A stretch of DNA of 64,000 nucleotides from the NCBI RefSeq assembly GCF_040833995.1, contig NZ_CP162137.1:2960001-3024000 (forward strand). The letters are read 5' to 3'. The notes below the pieces were generated by a model. The model had not been told where the DNA came from. It ran no database searches and saw only the letters and a program-made list of their open reading frames with translations. Shown here one piece after another: positions 51,182 through 59,868 of the stretch (its first letter is position 1; each line of letters starts with the position of its first letter). Position numbers and translations under genes: made by a program. This DNA comes from Leptospira sp. WS58.C1. Its GTDB lineage: Bacteria > Spirochaetota > Leptospiria > Leptospirales > Leptospiraceae.

Positions 51182-51482
51182 TTTCCCCTCTTCTCAAAAT
51201 GTCACAATATGTGACATTTTTCTATAGTCTTAATCGAAAAGAGTCAAGCGATTTGTGTAATTTTTCATCAATCCAAATCCCACAAAAGATTTTCAGATTT
51301 CTATTTATTGCACTAGCTAGTTACATACGGCATTTTCCTGGCACATAAAAAAGTACTGTTAAGCTCCGTCCAAATACTTATCGTGTAAAATATCCCAAAT
51401 CGAATAGGCCCACCTAAAGTATATTATGAAATATTAATTCATTCTTCATGCTTGTAGGTGGGATTAGTTCCATATTGAAGCC
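51182..51482. other. divergent intergenic region, TetR/GH1 versus trehalose genes
   Basis: About 300 bp between divergent operons. The TetR operator lies at its left end. The rest is AT-rich with no gene that I can support; the promoter of the trehalose genes must lie here, but I cannot place it firmly. Confidence 0.5.
51196..51220. promoter_or_regulatory. TetR operator, 11-bp inverted repeat
   Basis: Arms AAAATGTCACA and its exact reverse complement are separated by ATA. The site ends 15 bp before the TetR GTG, so a bound repressor would block its own transcription and that of the GH1 gene. Confidence 0.88.
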
Positions 51483-53711
51483 ATGAACCTTCAAAAGAAC
51501 AAATTGATCATCGTCTCGAACCGACTCCCCGTAAATCTTACTGTTCGCAAAGGTAAATACTATTCTCGTAAAAGTGCAGGCGGTCTCGCGACGGGAGTTT
51601 CTTCTTTTTTGGAAAAACTCGGTCCTGATACTAAATTTGTGTGGGTCGGTTGGCCGGGTCTTTTCGTCCCGGAAGTAAAAAGAGAGGAAGTAAGCAAAAC
51701 TCTTGAAGAAGGATTCGGATATTTTCCCGTATATCTTTCCGAAAGTGAGTTAAAACAATTTTATTTCGGTTTTTGCAACAGTACTATCTGGCCTTTATTC
51801 CATTATTTCCCGAGTTATACGAATTATTCCCAAGAAGAATGGCAATCTTATAAGGAGATCAATTTAAGATTTGCGGAAAAAGTACTTCGTGTGTACGAAC
51901 CCGGTGATACCGTGTGGATACACGATTATCATCTCTTTCTTTTACCTTCATTACTTAGGGAGGCGGTTCCTGATATAAAGACCGGCTTTTTTCTGCATAT
52001 TCCCTTTCCTCATTTCGAAATTTACAGACTTTTGCCTATGTCGTGGAGAAAGGAAATACTTTTGGGGATCCTAGGAAGCGATCTAATAGGATTCCATACT
52101 CACGATTACACTCAATATTTTTTAAGATCTGTACTTAGAATATTAGGATTAGATAATCATTTCGGGCTTATTAATCACGGCGATAGATTCATAAAGGTGG
52201 AAACTTTCCCGATGGGAATAGATTTCGAAAAGTTCCGGCAATTCTCACTTACCGATTCATGCGAAGTTTTAAGACAAGAATTAGGACGCGGTATCAAGGA
52301 TAAAAAATTGCTGCTAACGGTAGATAGGCTGGATTATTCCAAGGGAATAGCGAAACGATTGGAGGCATTCCAATTATTTTTGGAAGAACATCCCGAATGG
52401 AAAGAGAAAGTCGTTCTCTTGATGATTATCGTTCCTTCCCGCTCGGAAGTGGAAGAATACGGCAAAATGAGGGAATCAATAGAGAAGATGGTGGGCAGGA
52501 TCAACGGTCTTTATACCACGATGGAATGGTCCCCGATCATTTACCGTTACAAGTATTTTTCTTTCGAAGAATTAGTCGCTTTTTACGGCATTTCGGATGT
52601 CGCTTTAGTCACTCCTCTTCGGGACGGTATGAACTTGGTCGCTAAGGAGTTTCTGGCTTCGAGGCCGGACGATTCTGGAATGTTAGTTTTATCCGAAATG
52701 ACCGGGGCCGCAAAAGAATTAGGGGAAGCGATCCTTATCAACCCGAACAATCCCCAAGATGTAAGTAGCGCGATCCTTGAGGCTCTTACCAGTCCGATTG
52801 AAGAACAAATAGTAAGAAACCTTCCTATGATCGAACGTATCCGTAAATACGATGTAATCAAATGGGCCTCGGACTTTTTGACCCGACTAGACGAGACCAA
52901 AAAGAATACCAGAGATCTATCCGCTAAAATTATAGAAGGAAAGATCCAAGGTGAGATCCTGACTAGATTCTTGAATTCATCGAAGAGGGTCCTGTTCTTT
53001 GATTATGACGGTACTCTGGTCCCTTTCGTAAACAATCCTGCGGAAGCGACTCCGGAATTCAAACTAAGACATCTTTTGTTACGCCTTTCCTCCGATCCAA
53101 AAAATACCGTCTGCATCGTAAGTGGAAGAGATAGGCATTGGCTGGACAAAACTCTTTCCGGGTTAGGTTTATGTTTTATCGCGGAACACGGAGTCTGGTA
53201 CAAGGTTAACGGAGACTGGAAATTATTTAGGGAGCTTTCCTCAGGCTGGAAATCGGATCTCTATCCGATATTGGAAGAATACTGTAGACGCCTTCCGGGT
53301 ACTTTTATCGAAGAAAAAGAATTCTCTTTGGCTTGGCATTACCGCGGAGCGGAAAAAGATGCTGCTGACTCTATGACTCGGGAACTTCTGAACGATTTAG
53401 TCAATTATACCGGAAATTTGGATGTTCAGGTCTTAAAAGGTAATAAGGTTATTGAAGTAAAATGTTCCGGAGTCAATAAGGGAATTTCTTCTAAGCAAAT
53501 CGCTTCGGAAATTTCCGCTGATTTTATTTTGGCGGTGGGAGATGATTGGACTGATGAGGATATGTTTCGTGAACTTCCAAAATACACATATTCCATAAAA
53601 GTTGGAATCGGCCCAACAGATGCCCGCTACTATCTCAGATCCCCCGAACAAGTATTAAACTTAATCGAATTATTGGCAAGACCTCTACCGGGAGAAGACA
53701 ATTTTGGATAA
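51483..53711 (+). CDS. bifunctional trehalose-6-phosphate synthase/phosphatase
   Basis: A 742-residue fusion. Residues 1-470 are an OtsA-type GT20 synthase: SNRLPVNL, SAGGLATG (31-38), VWIHDYHLFLLP, LDYSKGI and PLRDGMNLVAKE. Residues 500-735 are an OtsB-type HAD phosphatase: FFDYDGTL with nucleophile Asp507 and Asp509, and AVGDDWTDEDMF near the C-terminus. Together they would turn UDP-glucose and glucose-6-phosphate into trehalose. Both catalytic sets are intact. The 3-prime end overlaps the GH15 gene by 8 bp. Confidence 0.92.
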   Translation: MNLQKNKLIIVSNRLPVNLTVRKGKYYSRKSAGGLATGVSSFLEKLGPDTKFVWVGWPGLFVPEVKREEVSKTLEEGFGYFPVYLSESELKQFYFGFCNSTIWPLFHYFPSYTNYSQEEWQSYKEINLRFAEKVLRVYEPGDTVWIHDYHLFLLPSLLREAVPDIKTGFFLHIPFPHFEIYRLLPMSWRKEILLGILGSDLIGFHTHDYTQYFLRSVLRILGLDNHFGLINHGDRFIKVETFPMGIDFEKFRQFSLTDSCEVLRQELGRGIKDKKLLLTVDRLDYSKGIAKRLEAFQLFLEEHPEWKEKVVLLMIIVPSRSEVEEYGKMRESIEKMVGRINGLYTTMEWSPIIYRYKYFSFEELVAFYGISDVALVTPLRDGMNLVAKEFLASRPDDSGMLVLSEMTGAAKELGEAILINPNNPQDVSSAILEALTSPIEEQIVRNLPMIERIRKYDVIKWASDFLTRLDETKKNTRDLSAKIIEGKIQGEILTRFLNSSKRVLFFDYDGTLVPFVNNPAEATPEFKLRHLLLRLSSDPKNTVCIVSGRDRHWLDKTLSGLGLCFIAEHGVWYKVNGDWKLFRELSSGWKSDLYPILEEYCRRLPGTFIEEKEFSLAWHYRGAEKDAADSMTRELLNDLVNYTGNLDVQVLKGNKVIEVKCSGVNKGISSKQIASEISADFILAVGDDWTDEDMFRELPKYTYSIKVGIGPTDARYYLRSPEQVLNLIELLARPLPGEDNFG

Positions 53712-55491
53712 ACATATATATTCCTCCGGGATCATCGGAAATTGTTCCTTCCTAGCGTATATCTCCAAAAATACGGAAGTAGAATGGTTATGTTGGCCTA
53801 AGTTCGATTCCTCTTTTATTTTCGGCTCTCTCTTAGATCGGGACAAAGGAGGGTCCTTCCGTATCGTGCCCGAGGATCAAAGTGCAAATTTCGAACAAAA
53901 ATACGAAGAAAATACAAATATCATTCGAACAAAGGTTACTTGTCCGGACGGGATTTTTTGGGTAACAGATTTCGCGCCACGTTTTTTCGAGGCTGAAATA
54001 CATTATAAACCTTTAATGCTTATCAGAAAGATTGAACCTATAGAAGGTTCTCCGAAGATCAAAATAATCTGTGATCCTAGGGATTCGTACGGGAATTTCC
54101 TACCGAAAGCCAGTTTGGCCAGCAACCATATACTATTTACCGGTCTAACATCGGAACTCCGACTAACTACAAATATATCACTTCACTATATTCTTAAAAA
54201 TACATCCTTCGTTTTGAACGAAACCAAATACATGGTATTAAGTTACGGCGATCATCCGGAAAACCCTTCCGAAAGGAAGATCCAGGATTTGCTGGATCGA
54301 ACCAGAGAATATTGGAGAAATTGGGTAAAACACTGCTCCATAGGCGAATTCCAGCAAGAAGCAGTCATTAGATCTGCTTTAGCTCTGAAACTCCACCAAT
54401 TCCAGGATACGGGAGCGATCATCGCTGCAGGAACTACAAGCCTTCCCGAATCTCCTTCCAGCGGGAGAAATTGGGATTATCGTTACTGCTGGATCAGGGA
54501 CGCTTACTATACTCTTAGCGCGTTGAACGGCATAGGCCATTTCGAGGAGATGGAGCATTATTCCCATTTTTTAGAAAATATAGCTTCGACCAAAAGAGAG
54601 AGAATACAGCCTTTATTTTCCATTTTAGGCGAGGAAATTTTGGAGGAGAAGATCTTAGATCTGGAAGGTTATCTAGGGAATAAACCGGTTAGGATCGGCA
54701 ATCAGGCGTTTACACATATCCAAAACGACGTTTATGGACAAATCCTACTTTCTATCATGCCTTTATATTTGGATGCAAGGTTTCATAAAAAAAGTAAATC
54801 TTCCTCTGGACAATCCATATTAAATCTTCTTAAACATATAGAACGGACAATGGACGAACCGGATGCCGGTTTATGGGAATTCAGGAATCTTCAACAGAAA
54901 CACTGTTATACTTTTTTATTCCATTGGGCGGGTAGCGCAGCGGCTGAAAAAATCGGACTTAAATTGAATGATAAGGATATTTGCGACTTAGCAGCTTCCC
55001 TTAAGGAAAGATCCACGCTACGTATCGAGGCATGTTATGATAGTAGAAGGGGCGTTTATACGCAAGCGGAAGGTACTGAACATCTGGATGCCAGTCTATT
55101 ACAATTGATCAGCCTTGGATATCTGAAAGACGAACCGGATAAAGCGAAACGACATTTAACGGTCCTGGAATCGGAATTAAAAACGAAGGAAGGATTATTT
55201 TTCCGTTATAAACATAATGACGATTTCGGCCCTCCAGAAACGGCCTTTCTTGTTTGTGCGTTCTGGTACGTGGACGCATTAGCCTGTGTGGGAAGATTAG
55301 AAGAAGCAAAAGAATATTTTCTAAATCTTCTATCGTATACAAATCATCTTGGTCTATTCTCAGAAGACGTGGATCCGGTAAACGGATCCCAATGGGGAAA
55401 TTTTCCCCAAGCATACAGTCATGTCGGACTAATGAATTCCGCATTCAGGATCTCGAGAAAAATGGACATACCTTTATTTTTATGCCCTTAA
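53704..55491 (+). CDS. GH15 glycoside hydrolase (glucoamylase/trehalase type)
   Basis: A 595-residue family 15 enzyme starting at a TTG that overlaps the previous stop; the N-terminus SGIIGNCSFLAYISKNTEVE matches other GH15 proteins, so the start is credible. An N-terminal beta domain (to about 235) is followed by an (alpha/alpha)6 barrel with GRNWDYRYCWIRDAYYTLSAL, the acid Glu in PPETAFLVCAFW and the base Glu in LGLFSEDVDP, and GNFPQAYSHVGL. It lacks a signal peptide. Next to a trehalose synthase it may be a cytoplasmic trehalase or an alpha-glucan glucohydrolase; I cannot decide which. Confidence 0.88.
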   Translation: MDKHIYSSGIIGNCSFLAYISKNTEVEWLCWPKFDSSFIFGSLLDRDKGGSFRIVPEDQSANFEQKYEENTNIIRTKVTCPDGIFWVTDFAPRFFEAEIHYKPLMLIRKIEPIEGSPKIKIICDPRDSYGNFLPKASLASNHILFTGLTSELRLTTNISLHYILKNTSFVLNETKYMVLSYGDHPENPSERKIQDLLDRTREYWRNWVKHCSIGEFQQEAVIRSALALKLHQFQDTGAIIAAGTTSLPESPSSGRNWDYRYCWIRDAYYTLSALNGIGHFEEMEHYSHFLENIASTKRERIQPLFSILGEEILEEKILDLEGYLGNKPVRIGNQAFTHIQNDVYGQILLSIMPLYLDARFHKKSKSSSGQSILNLLKHIERTMDEPDAGLWEFRNLQQKHCYTFLFHWAGSAAAEKIGLKLNDKDICDLAASLKERSTLRIEACYDSRRGVYTQAEGTEHLDASLLQLISLGYLKDEPDKAKRHLTVLESELKTKEGLFFRYKHNDDFGPPETAFLVCAFWYVDALACVGRLEEAKEYFLNLLSYTNHLGLFSEDVDPVNGSQWGNFPQAYSHVGLMNSAFRISRKMDIPLFLCP

Positions 55492-55573
55492 GATCAGGAT
55501 CGAGACTTTTCCCCCGTAAAAACAGCAAGTATCGGGTTTCGAGTTTTATCCGTCCTGTTTATACTTTGGAAAC

Positions 55574-56434
55574 ATGAAAGGACAACAAAACACTGACTTC
55601 GACAGGATCTCGGAAGCGATCTTTTATCTACGTAAGAATTTTAAAATACAACCGAGCCTGGAAGATGTGGCAAACAAACTAAGGCTTAGCCCTCATCATT
55701 TCCAAAGAATGTTCACCGACTGGGCCGGAGTAAGTCCGAAAAAGTTTTTACAATATACTACTTTGGAATACGCGAAAGGATTATTGAAGAAGAACGGTTC
55801 CTCCCTATTGGATGCCGCCTTGGACTCGGGACTTTCCGGAACAGGAAGATTACACGATCTGTTTATCAATATCGAAGGAATGACCCCGGGAGAATATAAG
55901 AACGGAGGAAAGGATCTTTCGATTAATTACAGTTACGCGGAATGCCCCTTTGGCAAAATATTGGTGGCCTCCACTCCAAAAGGAATTTGCTATATTTCAT
56001 TTTTCGAAAATGAAAAGAGGGTTTTCCAAGAGCTAAAGTCCCTTTTTCCGAATGCAACGTATCACCAAACCGTTGATATGATCCAACAAAATGCTTTATT
56101 CATATTCACTCATGATTGGAGTCAATTAGGTAAGATCAAATTACATCTAAAAGGTACGGACTTTCAACTCAAAGTATGGGAAACACTTTTGAAAATCCCG
56201 ATGGGAAAACTTTCCACCTACGGACAATTAGGAGAACAAATTGGAAATCCTAAAGCGACAAGGGCGATAGGCACCGCAATCGGAAACAACCCGGTTGCTT
56301 TCCTTATTCCTTGCCATAGAGTGATCCGTTCTTCCGGGGAGTTCGGAGAATACCATTGGGGAGATTCCCGTAAAGTAGCAATGATCGGTTGGGAAGCAGC
56401 CAAGACGGATATGATCAACAGGAACGATCTATGA
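55574..56434 (+). CDS. Ada-like AraC/methylguanine-DNA methyltransferase
   Basis: A 286-residue protein. Residues 1-108 are an AraC-type HTH domain (SLEDVANKLRLSPHHFQRMF, then MTPGEYKNGG). Residues 115-280 are an O6-alkylguanine-DNA alkyltransferase with Cys247 in LIPCHRV. The N-terminal Ada zinc domain, which receives methyl from phosphotriesters and switches on Ada, is absent. Regulation must therefore work in another way. Its TGA overlaps the start of the alkB-like gene (ATGA), a classical ada-alkB pairing. Confidence 0.9.
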   Translation: MKGQQNTDFDRISEAIFYLRKNFKIQPSLEDVANKLRLSPHHFQRMFTDWAGVSPKKFLQYTTLEYAKGLLKKNGSSLLDAALDSGLSGTGRLHDLFINIEGMTPGEYKNGGKDLSINYSYAECPFGKILVASTPKGICYISFFENEKRVFQELKSLFPNATYHQTVDMIQQNALFIFTHDWSQLGKIKLHLKGTDFQLKVWETLLKIPMGKLSTYGQLGEQIGNPKATRAIGTAIGNNPVAFLIPCHRVIRSSGEFGEYHWGDSRKVAMIGWEAAKTDMINRNDL

Positions 56435-57033
56435 ATTTATTCCGAGAAGAAGCGGATAGAAATCTTTTACCTTATGAAGGGTTTGTACGGTATTTCGGTC
56501 CAGTTCTTGCTAAATCTTCGGCGGACAGTTACTTGGATGTACTTCTAAAGGACATACCTTGGAAAAATGACGAAGCTATTATATTCGGAAAACATATTAT
56601 CACCAAAAGAATGGTAGCTTGGTATGGGGACGCGGATTATCAATATACTTATTCCAATACGACTAAGAAGGCACTCCCTTGGACAAAATGGCTTTCGGAT
56701 CTTAAAACTTTAACGGAAGAGATCACCGGGACCAAATTTAATTCCTGCTTACTCAATCTATACAATAATGGACAAGAAGGAATGGCATGGCATAGCGACG
56801 ACGAAAAAGCATTAGGAAAAAATTCCACAATCGCTTCCTTGTCGTTCGGAGCGGAAAGGAAATTTTACTTTAAACATAAGTCCACGAAAGAACAAATTTC
56901 CTTACTATTGGAACATGGAAGTTTATTGATCATGAAAGGGGAAACCCAGGAATTTTGGCTACACAGTTTGCCTAAAACCAAATCGATCCAACAACCTAGG
57001 ATCAATTTGACATTTAGAACAATGCTCTATTGA
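56431..57033 (+). CDS. alkB: AlkB-family Fe(II)/2-oxoglutarate dioxygenase
   Basis: A 200-residue AlkB-type demethylase. Iron ligands His121 and Asp123 in WHSDDE and His178 in WLHSL, and 2-oxoglutarate-binding Arg190 and Arg196 in PRINLTFR. LLNLYNNGQEGMAWHSDD is a strong AlkB-family pattern, close to the ALKBH2/3 group. It reverses 1-methyladenine and 3-methylcytosine. The ATG overlaps the Ada-like stop. It converges on and overlaps the next gene by 7 bp. Confidence 0.93.
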   Translation: MNLFREEADRNLLPYEGFVRYFGPVLAKSSADSYLDVLLKDIPWKNDEAIIFGKHIITKRMVAWYGDADYQYTYSNTTKKALPWTKWLSDLKTLTEEITGTKFNSCLLNLYNNGQEGMAWHSDDEKALGKNSTIASLSFGAERKFYFKHKSTKEQISLLLEHGSLLIMKGETQEFWLHSLPKTKSIQQPRINLTFRTMLY

Positions 57034-58079
57034 GGTAACGGTTCCAGATATTTTCGAACCAAACGGGCAGCGGCATAGTATGCGGGAGAAGGATTATATT
57101 CGTATTCTTTCAGACATACTTCCGTAAATTTGATCGCATGTTCGTCTCCATGTTCTATAGCTCTTTCTATCATCTCTTGCCTGGATTCATTCTCCGATTT
57201 TTCAGGCAGTTTCAGATCCGATCTTTTACCGAATGTAGAAAACAACGCCGCCCCGGATTGCCAGGAATATCTTAAAACCGATTTCTTTTCGTATTCATTC
57301 AAAAACGGTAATATACTTCTAAGAGCCGACACACTTGTGACTGAATGGATAAAAACGATCGCTGAAAGTGTATCCTCTACATTATTCAAGACTACTCTAG
57401 AAAAAACTTCCGACAAACCGGAGATAATTTCTTCCGGTTCGTCCGACACATTCAAATATCCGATCACCGGTGCAAAATTTTCGTATTCTCCCAATACTTG
57501 TAGGGAAGAAACGATCGTACCTGAAAAATTTTTGGATTCCTCGGGAATAAAATCCACCTTTTGGATGGCGTCTTCCGGTTGTAAACCCAGTAAAGAATCG
57601 AAAGAAGTAGGCAATTCCAAATAAGCAGAAGCCCAAACTGCCAAGCCGGAAGCGAGTTCCCTCTTTTTACGTTTAGTTTCCTTTCTAGAAAGACTTCGGA
57701 CCGCATGTCCGGTACGGATCACCCCATGAGTAGCATCGGCACAGATCCCCGGAGCAAGTTTGACTGCCCATTCGGAGAGAGTATTCTGCCAAGAACCTCC
57801 CTCTAACTCAGTATTAAAAAATATTTCCCATTCCGGATAAGTATCAGGAATCCCTAAAAATGTTTTCCAGTCTCCGCCGTAAATTTTGTTCCTAGGTTTC
57901 TTTTTCTCAATGAACTGATTTCCATATCTTTCCAACCAAGGAAAGATACTGTCTTTTTTCCCCATGGTGAGTAATGCCTCACAGGCCATGGGAGCATGAT
58001 TACTTAATCCGTTTTTCAGATCGGGACCGAAAGGTTCCAAAAATACCAAAACTTTTTCCAGGGTTTCCTCATCATCCAT
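57027..58079 (-). CDS. questin oxidase-like protein (PF14027/DUF4243 type)
   Basis: A 350-residue protein with NHAPMACEALLTMG near the N-terminus and DATHGVIRTGHAVRSL in the middle. These His-rich blocks recall questin oxidase-like proteins, a fungal anthraquinone Baeyer-Villiger enzyme family with bacterial members. No signal peptide and no known cofactor motif. Its role in a bacterium is unknown. It is 32 bp downstream of the MBL lipoprotein gene on the same strand and may be its operon partner. Confidence 0.7.
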   Translation of the reverse strand: MDDEETLEKVLVFLEPFGPDLKNGLSNHAPMACEALLTMGKKDSIFPWLERYGNQFIEKKKPRNKIYGGDWKTFLGIPDTYPEWEIFFNTELEGGSWQNTLSEWAVKLAPGICADATHGVIRTGHAVRSLSRKETKRKKRELASGLAVWASAYLELPTSFDSLLGLQPEDAIQKVDFIPEESKNFSGTIVSSLQVLGEYENFAPVIGYLNVSDEPEEIISGLSEVFSRVVLNNVEDTLSAIVFIHSVTSVSALRSILPFLNEYEKKSVLRYSWQSGAALFSTFGKRSDLKLPEKSENESRQEMIERAIEHGDEHAIKFTEVCLKEYEYNPSPAYYAAARLVRKYLEPLPQ

Positions 58080-58111
58080 TATAACCGCCTTGATACTTGC
58101 AAACCAGTATA

Positions 58112-59131
58112 TTAAAATAACAGAATACTTTCGAAACCTCTTAGGATCTTAAATTGGATCCCGTCCTGAGACGTTTTCCGTATTATGAATTCCATTCCGG
58201 TTTTTACATCATCTCCTAAACTAAGGTTAGGCTCCAAAGGTTGACTTAAGGGTTTAAAAAAGTTATCCCAATGTACGGGAATCACCATCTTGGGAGAAGT
58301 TTTAACAACTGTTTCTTCGTAATATTTGGTCCTAAATCCTTCTTCTTGCTTTCCTAACATCGCGATCCCTAAAAATACTACATCGGCTTTCAGTCCTTCC
58401 CAGGCATTCTCTATATAATTCGTGCTCCCTTTGATCAAGATGGAATGTTTTCCATGTTCCACTAAAAAATCGTAAGTCCCGCCTTCTATATAATCTTCCG
58501 CCTTAGCCGGTTGAGACAATACTTCCGTTAAATCCGGCCTGTTCGGATCCGCAGCATTCGTCTTTCCTAAAATTTTGAAAGGAGGAGTATGTTTCGAATT
58601 TAGTACGGTGATCTTAAACTTACCGATCTGGATCTTTTTACCCGGTTGAAATAAAGCCAACTGTTCGTCCGGGACTCCTCCTCCTTTTCCGATTTGAATG
58701 GTGGAAATAGAACCGTATAATTTTGCTCCGGTCTCTTTCGCGATAAAAGGAGAATCCATAGAATGATCGTAGTGAGAGTGACATACCAAGATCCCTTTTA
58801 ACCGGTTTATACCTGCAAGAAGCATAACGTATTTGATCTCTTGTTCGTCGGACGAAATTTTAGAGAACATCGTACGAAAAAGAGAAGGCCTAGAAAAAAA
58901 TCCGTCCGTTAAGATCTGCGTCTCTCCATCGTCCAATAGGATGGAGCTGGTCCCTAAGAACACCGCTCTTACTTTTCCCTTAGGGATCTCGGAAGAAAGA
59001 TCCTTTGGATCATTGCCTATAAAATGTTCCTTATAGTCCTGGATATTCGCTGAAGCAGTCAGACAGTTTTGCAATAATACGACCGCAGTCAAAAGACTAA
59101 AAAAACCGGACCTGGAACCTCTTTTGTTCAT
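58112..59131 (-). CDS. metallo-beta-lactamase-fold lipoprotein
   Basis: A 339-residue exported MBL-fold protein. Lipobox LLQNC with Cys23. The metal motif CHSHYDHS gives His118, His120, Asp122 and His123; PVHWDN near the C-terminus may add a ligand. The pattern resembles UlaG/RomA-type MBL proteins. It shares a divergent intergenic region, which contains a 19-bp palindrome, with the YdeI-like gene. Confidence 0.82.
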   Translation of the reverse strand: MNKRGSRSGFFSLLTAVVLLQNCLTASANIQDYKEHFIGNDPKDLSSEIPKGKVRAVFLGTSSILLDDGETQILTDGFFSRPSLFRTMFSKISSDEQEIKYVMLLAGINRLKGILVCHSHYDHSMDSPFIAKETGAKLYGSISTIQIGKGGGVPDEQLALFQPGKKIQIGKFKITVLNSKHTPPFKILGKTNAADPNRPDLTEVLSQPAKAEDYIEGGTYDFLVEHGKHSILIKGSTNYIENAWEGLKADVVFLGIAMLGKQEEGFRTKYYEETVVKTSPKMVIPVHWDNFFKPLSQPLEPNLSLGDDVKTGMEFIIRKTSQDGIQFKILRGFESILLF

Positions 59132-59145
59132 AATACCTGCCGAAA

Positions 59146-59164
59146 ATAACTTTCATAAAGTTAT
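59146..59164. promoter_or_regulatory. 19-bp palindrome in a divergent promoter region
   Basis: Arms ATAACTTT and AAAGTTAT surround CAT. It lies 15 bp from the MBL lipoprotein start and 37 bp from the YdeI-like start, a position suited to a shared operator. The regulator is not adjacent and unknown. Confidence 0.65.
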
Positions 59165-59200
59165 ATATACTTTAAACTTCTGCCAAGTAGAAATTTCCGA

Positions 59201-59788
59201 ATGATAACAAAGTTCTTTAAGACCGGAAAGGAATTCCGCTCCTGGCTTTCCAAAAATCATAAAAAAGAGACCGAACTTCTTCTAGGATTTTATAAAACAA
59301 AATCCTCTAAAAAAGGAATTTCTTATGGAGAAGCGGTAGACCAAGCATTATGTTTCGGCTGGATAGACGGGATTAGAAAGAATATAGATGAAGAAAGTTA
59401 TTCTGTCCGATTTACTCCCCGAAAGATAGGAAGTATTTGGAGTCAGGTTAACGTAAAACGTATACAAGCGCTGATACAAGAAGGTTTAGTTCAAGAGTCC
59501 GGCCTCCAAGCATTCCATTCCGAAAAGAAAAAAACCGCACAATATTCTTTCGAACAGAAGAAAATAGAATTTCCTTTAGTATATAAAAAACAATTCCAAA
59601 AAGATATGAAGGCGTGGGAGTATTTTAATACGCAAGCCCCCTATTACCGGCGAACCTCCATTTGGTGGGTGATCAGCCCCAAAAAGGAAGAAACTAGACT
59701 TAAACGGTTGGATATTCTTATTTCCGATTCCAAATCTCAGAAGAGGATAGATGCGGTTACTTGGAAGAAAAAAGATCCTAAAAACTAG
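59201..59788 (+). CDS. YdeI/OmpD-associated family protein
   Basis: A 195-residue protein of the YdeI/OmpD-associated type: FRSWLSKNHKKETELLLGFYK, YGEAVDQALCFGWIDGIRK and RFTPRKIGSIWSQVNVKRI are the family blocks. The C-terminal half has the short helical repeat of the family. Biochemical function is not established. It diverges from the MBL lipoprotein gene. Confidence 0.85.
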   Translation: MITKFFKTGKEFRSWLSKNHKKETELLLGFYKTKSSKKGISYGEAVDQALCFGWIDGIRKNIDEESYSVRFTPRKIGSIWSQVNVKRIQALIQEGLVQESGLQAFHSEKKKTAQYSFEQKKIEFPLVYKKQFQKDMKAWEYFNTQAPYYRRTSIWWVISPKKEETRLKRLDILISDSKSQKRIDAVTWKKKDPKN

Positions 59789-59868
59789 GCCGAACATTTT
59801 ACGATATAAAAATCGGGTTTTTAGAAGGTAATTCCTCTCAAAGAGACCGACTAGTTCATATCCCGGAA

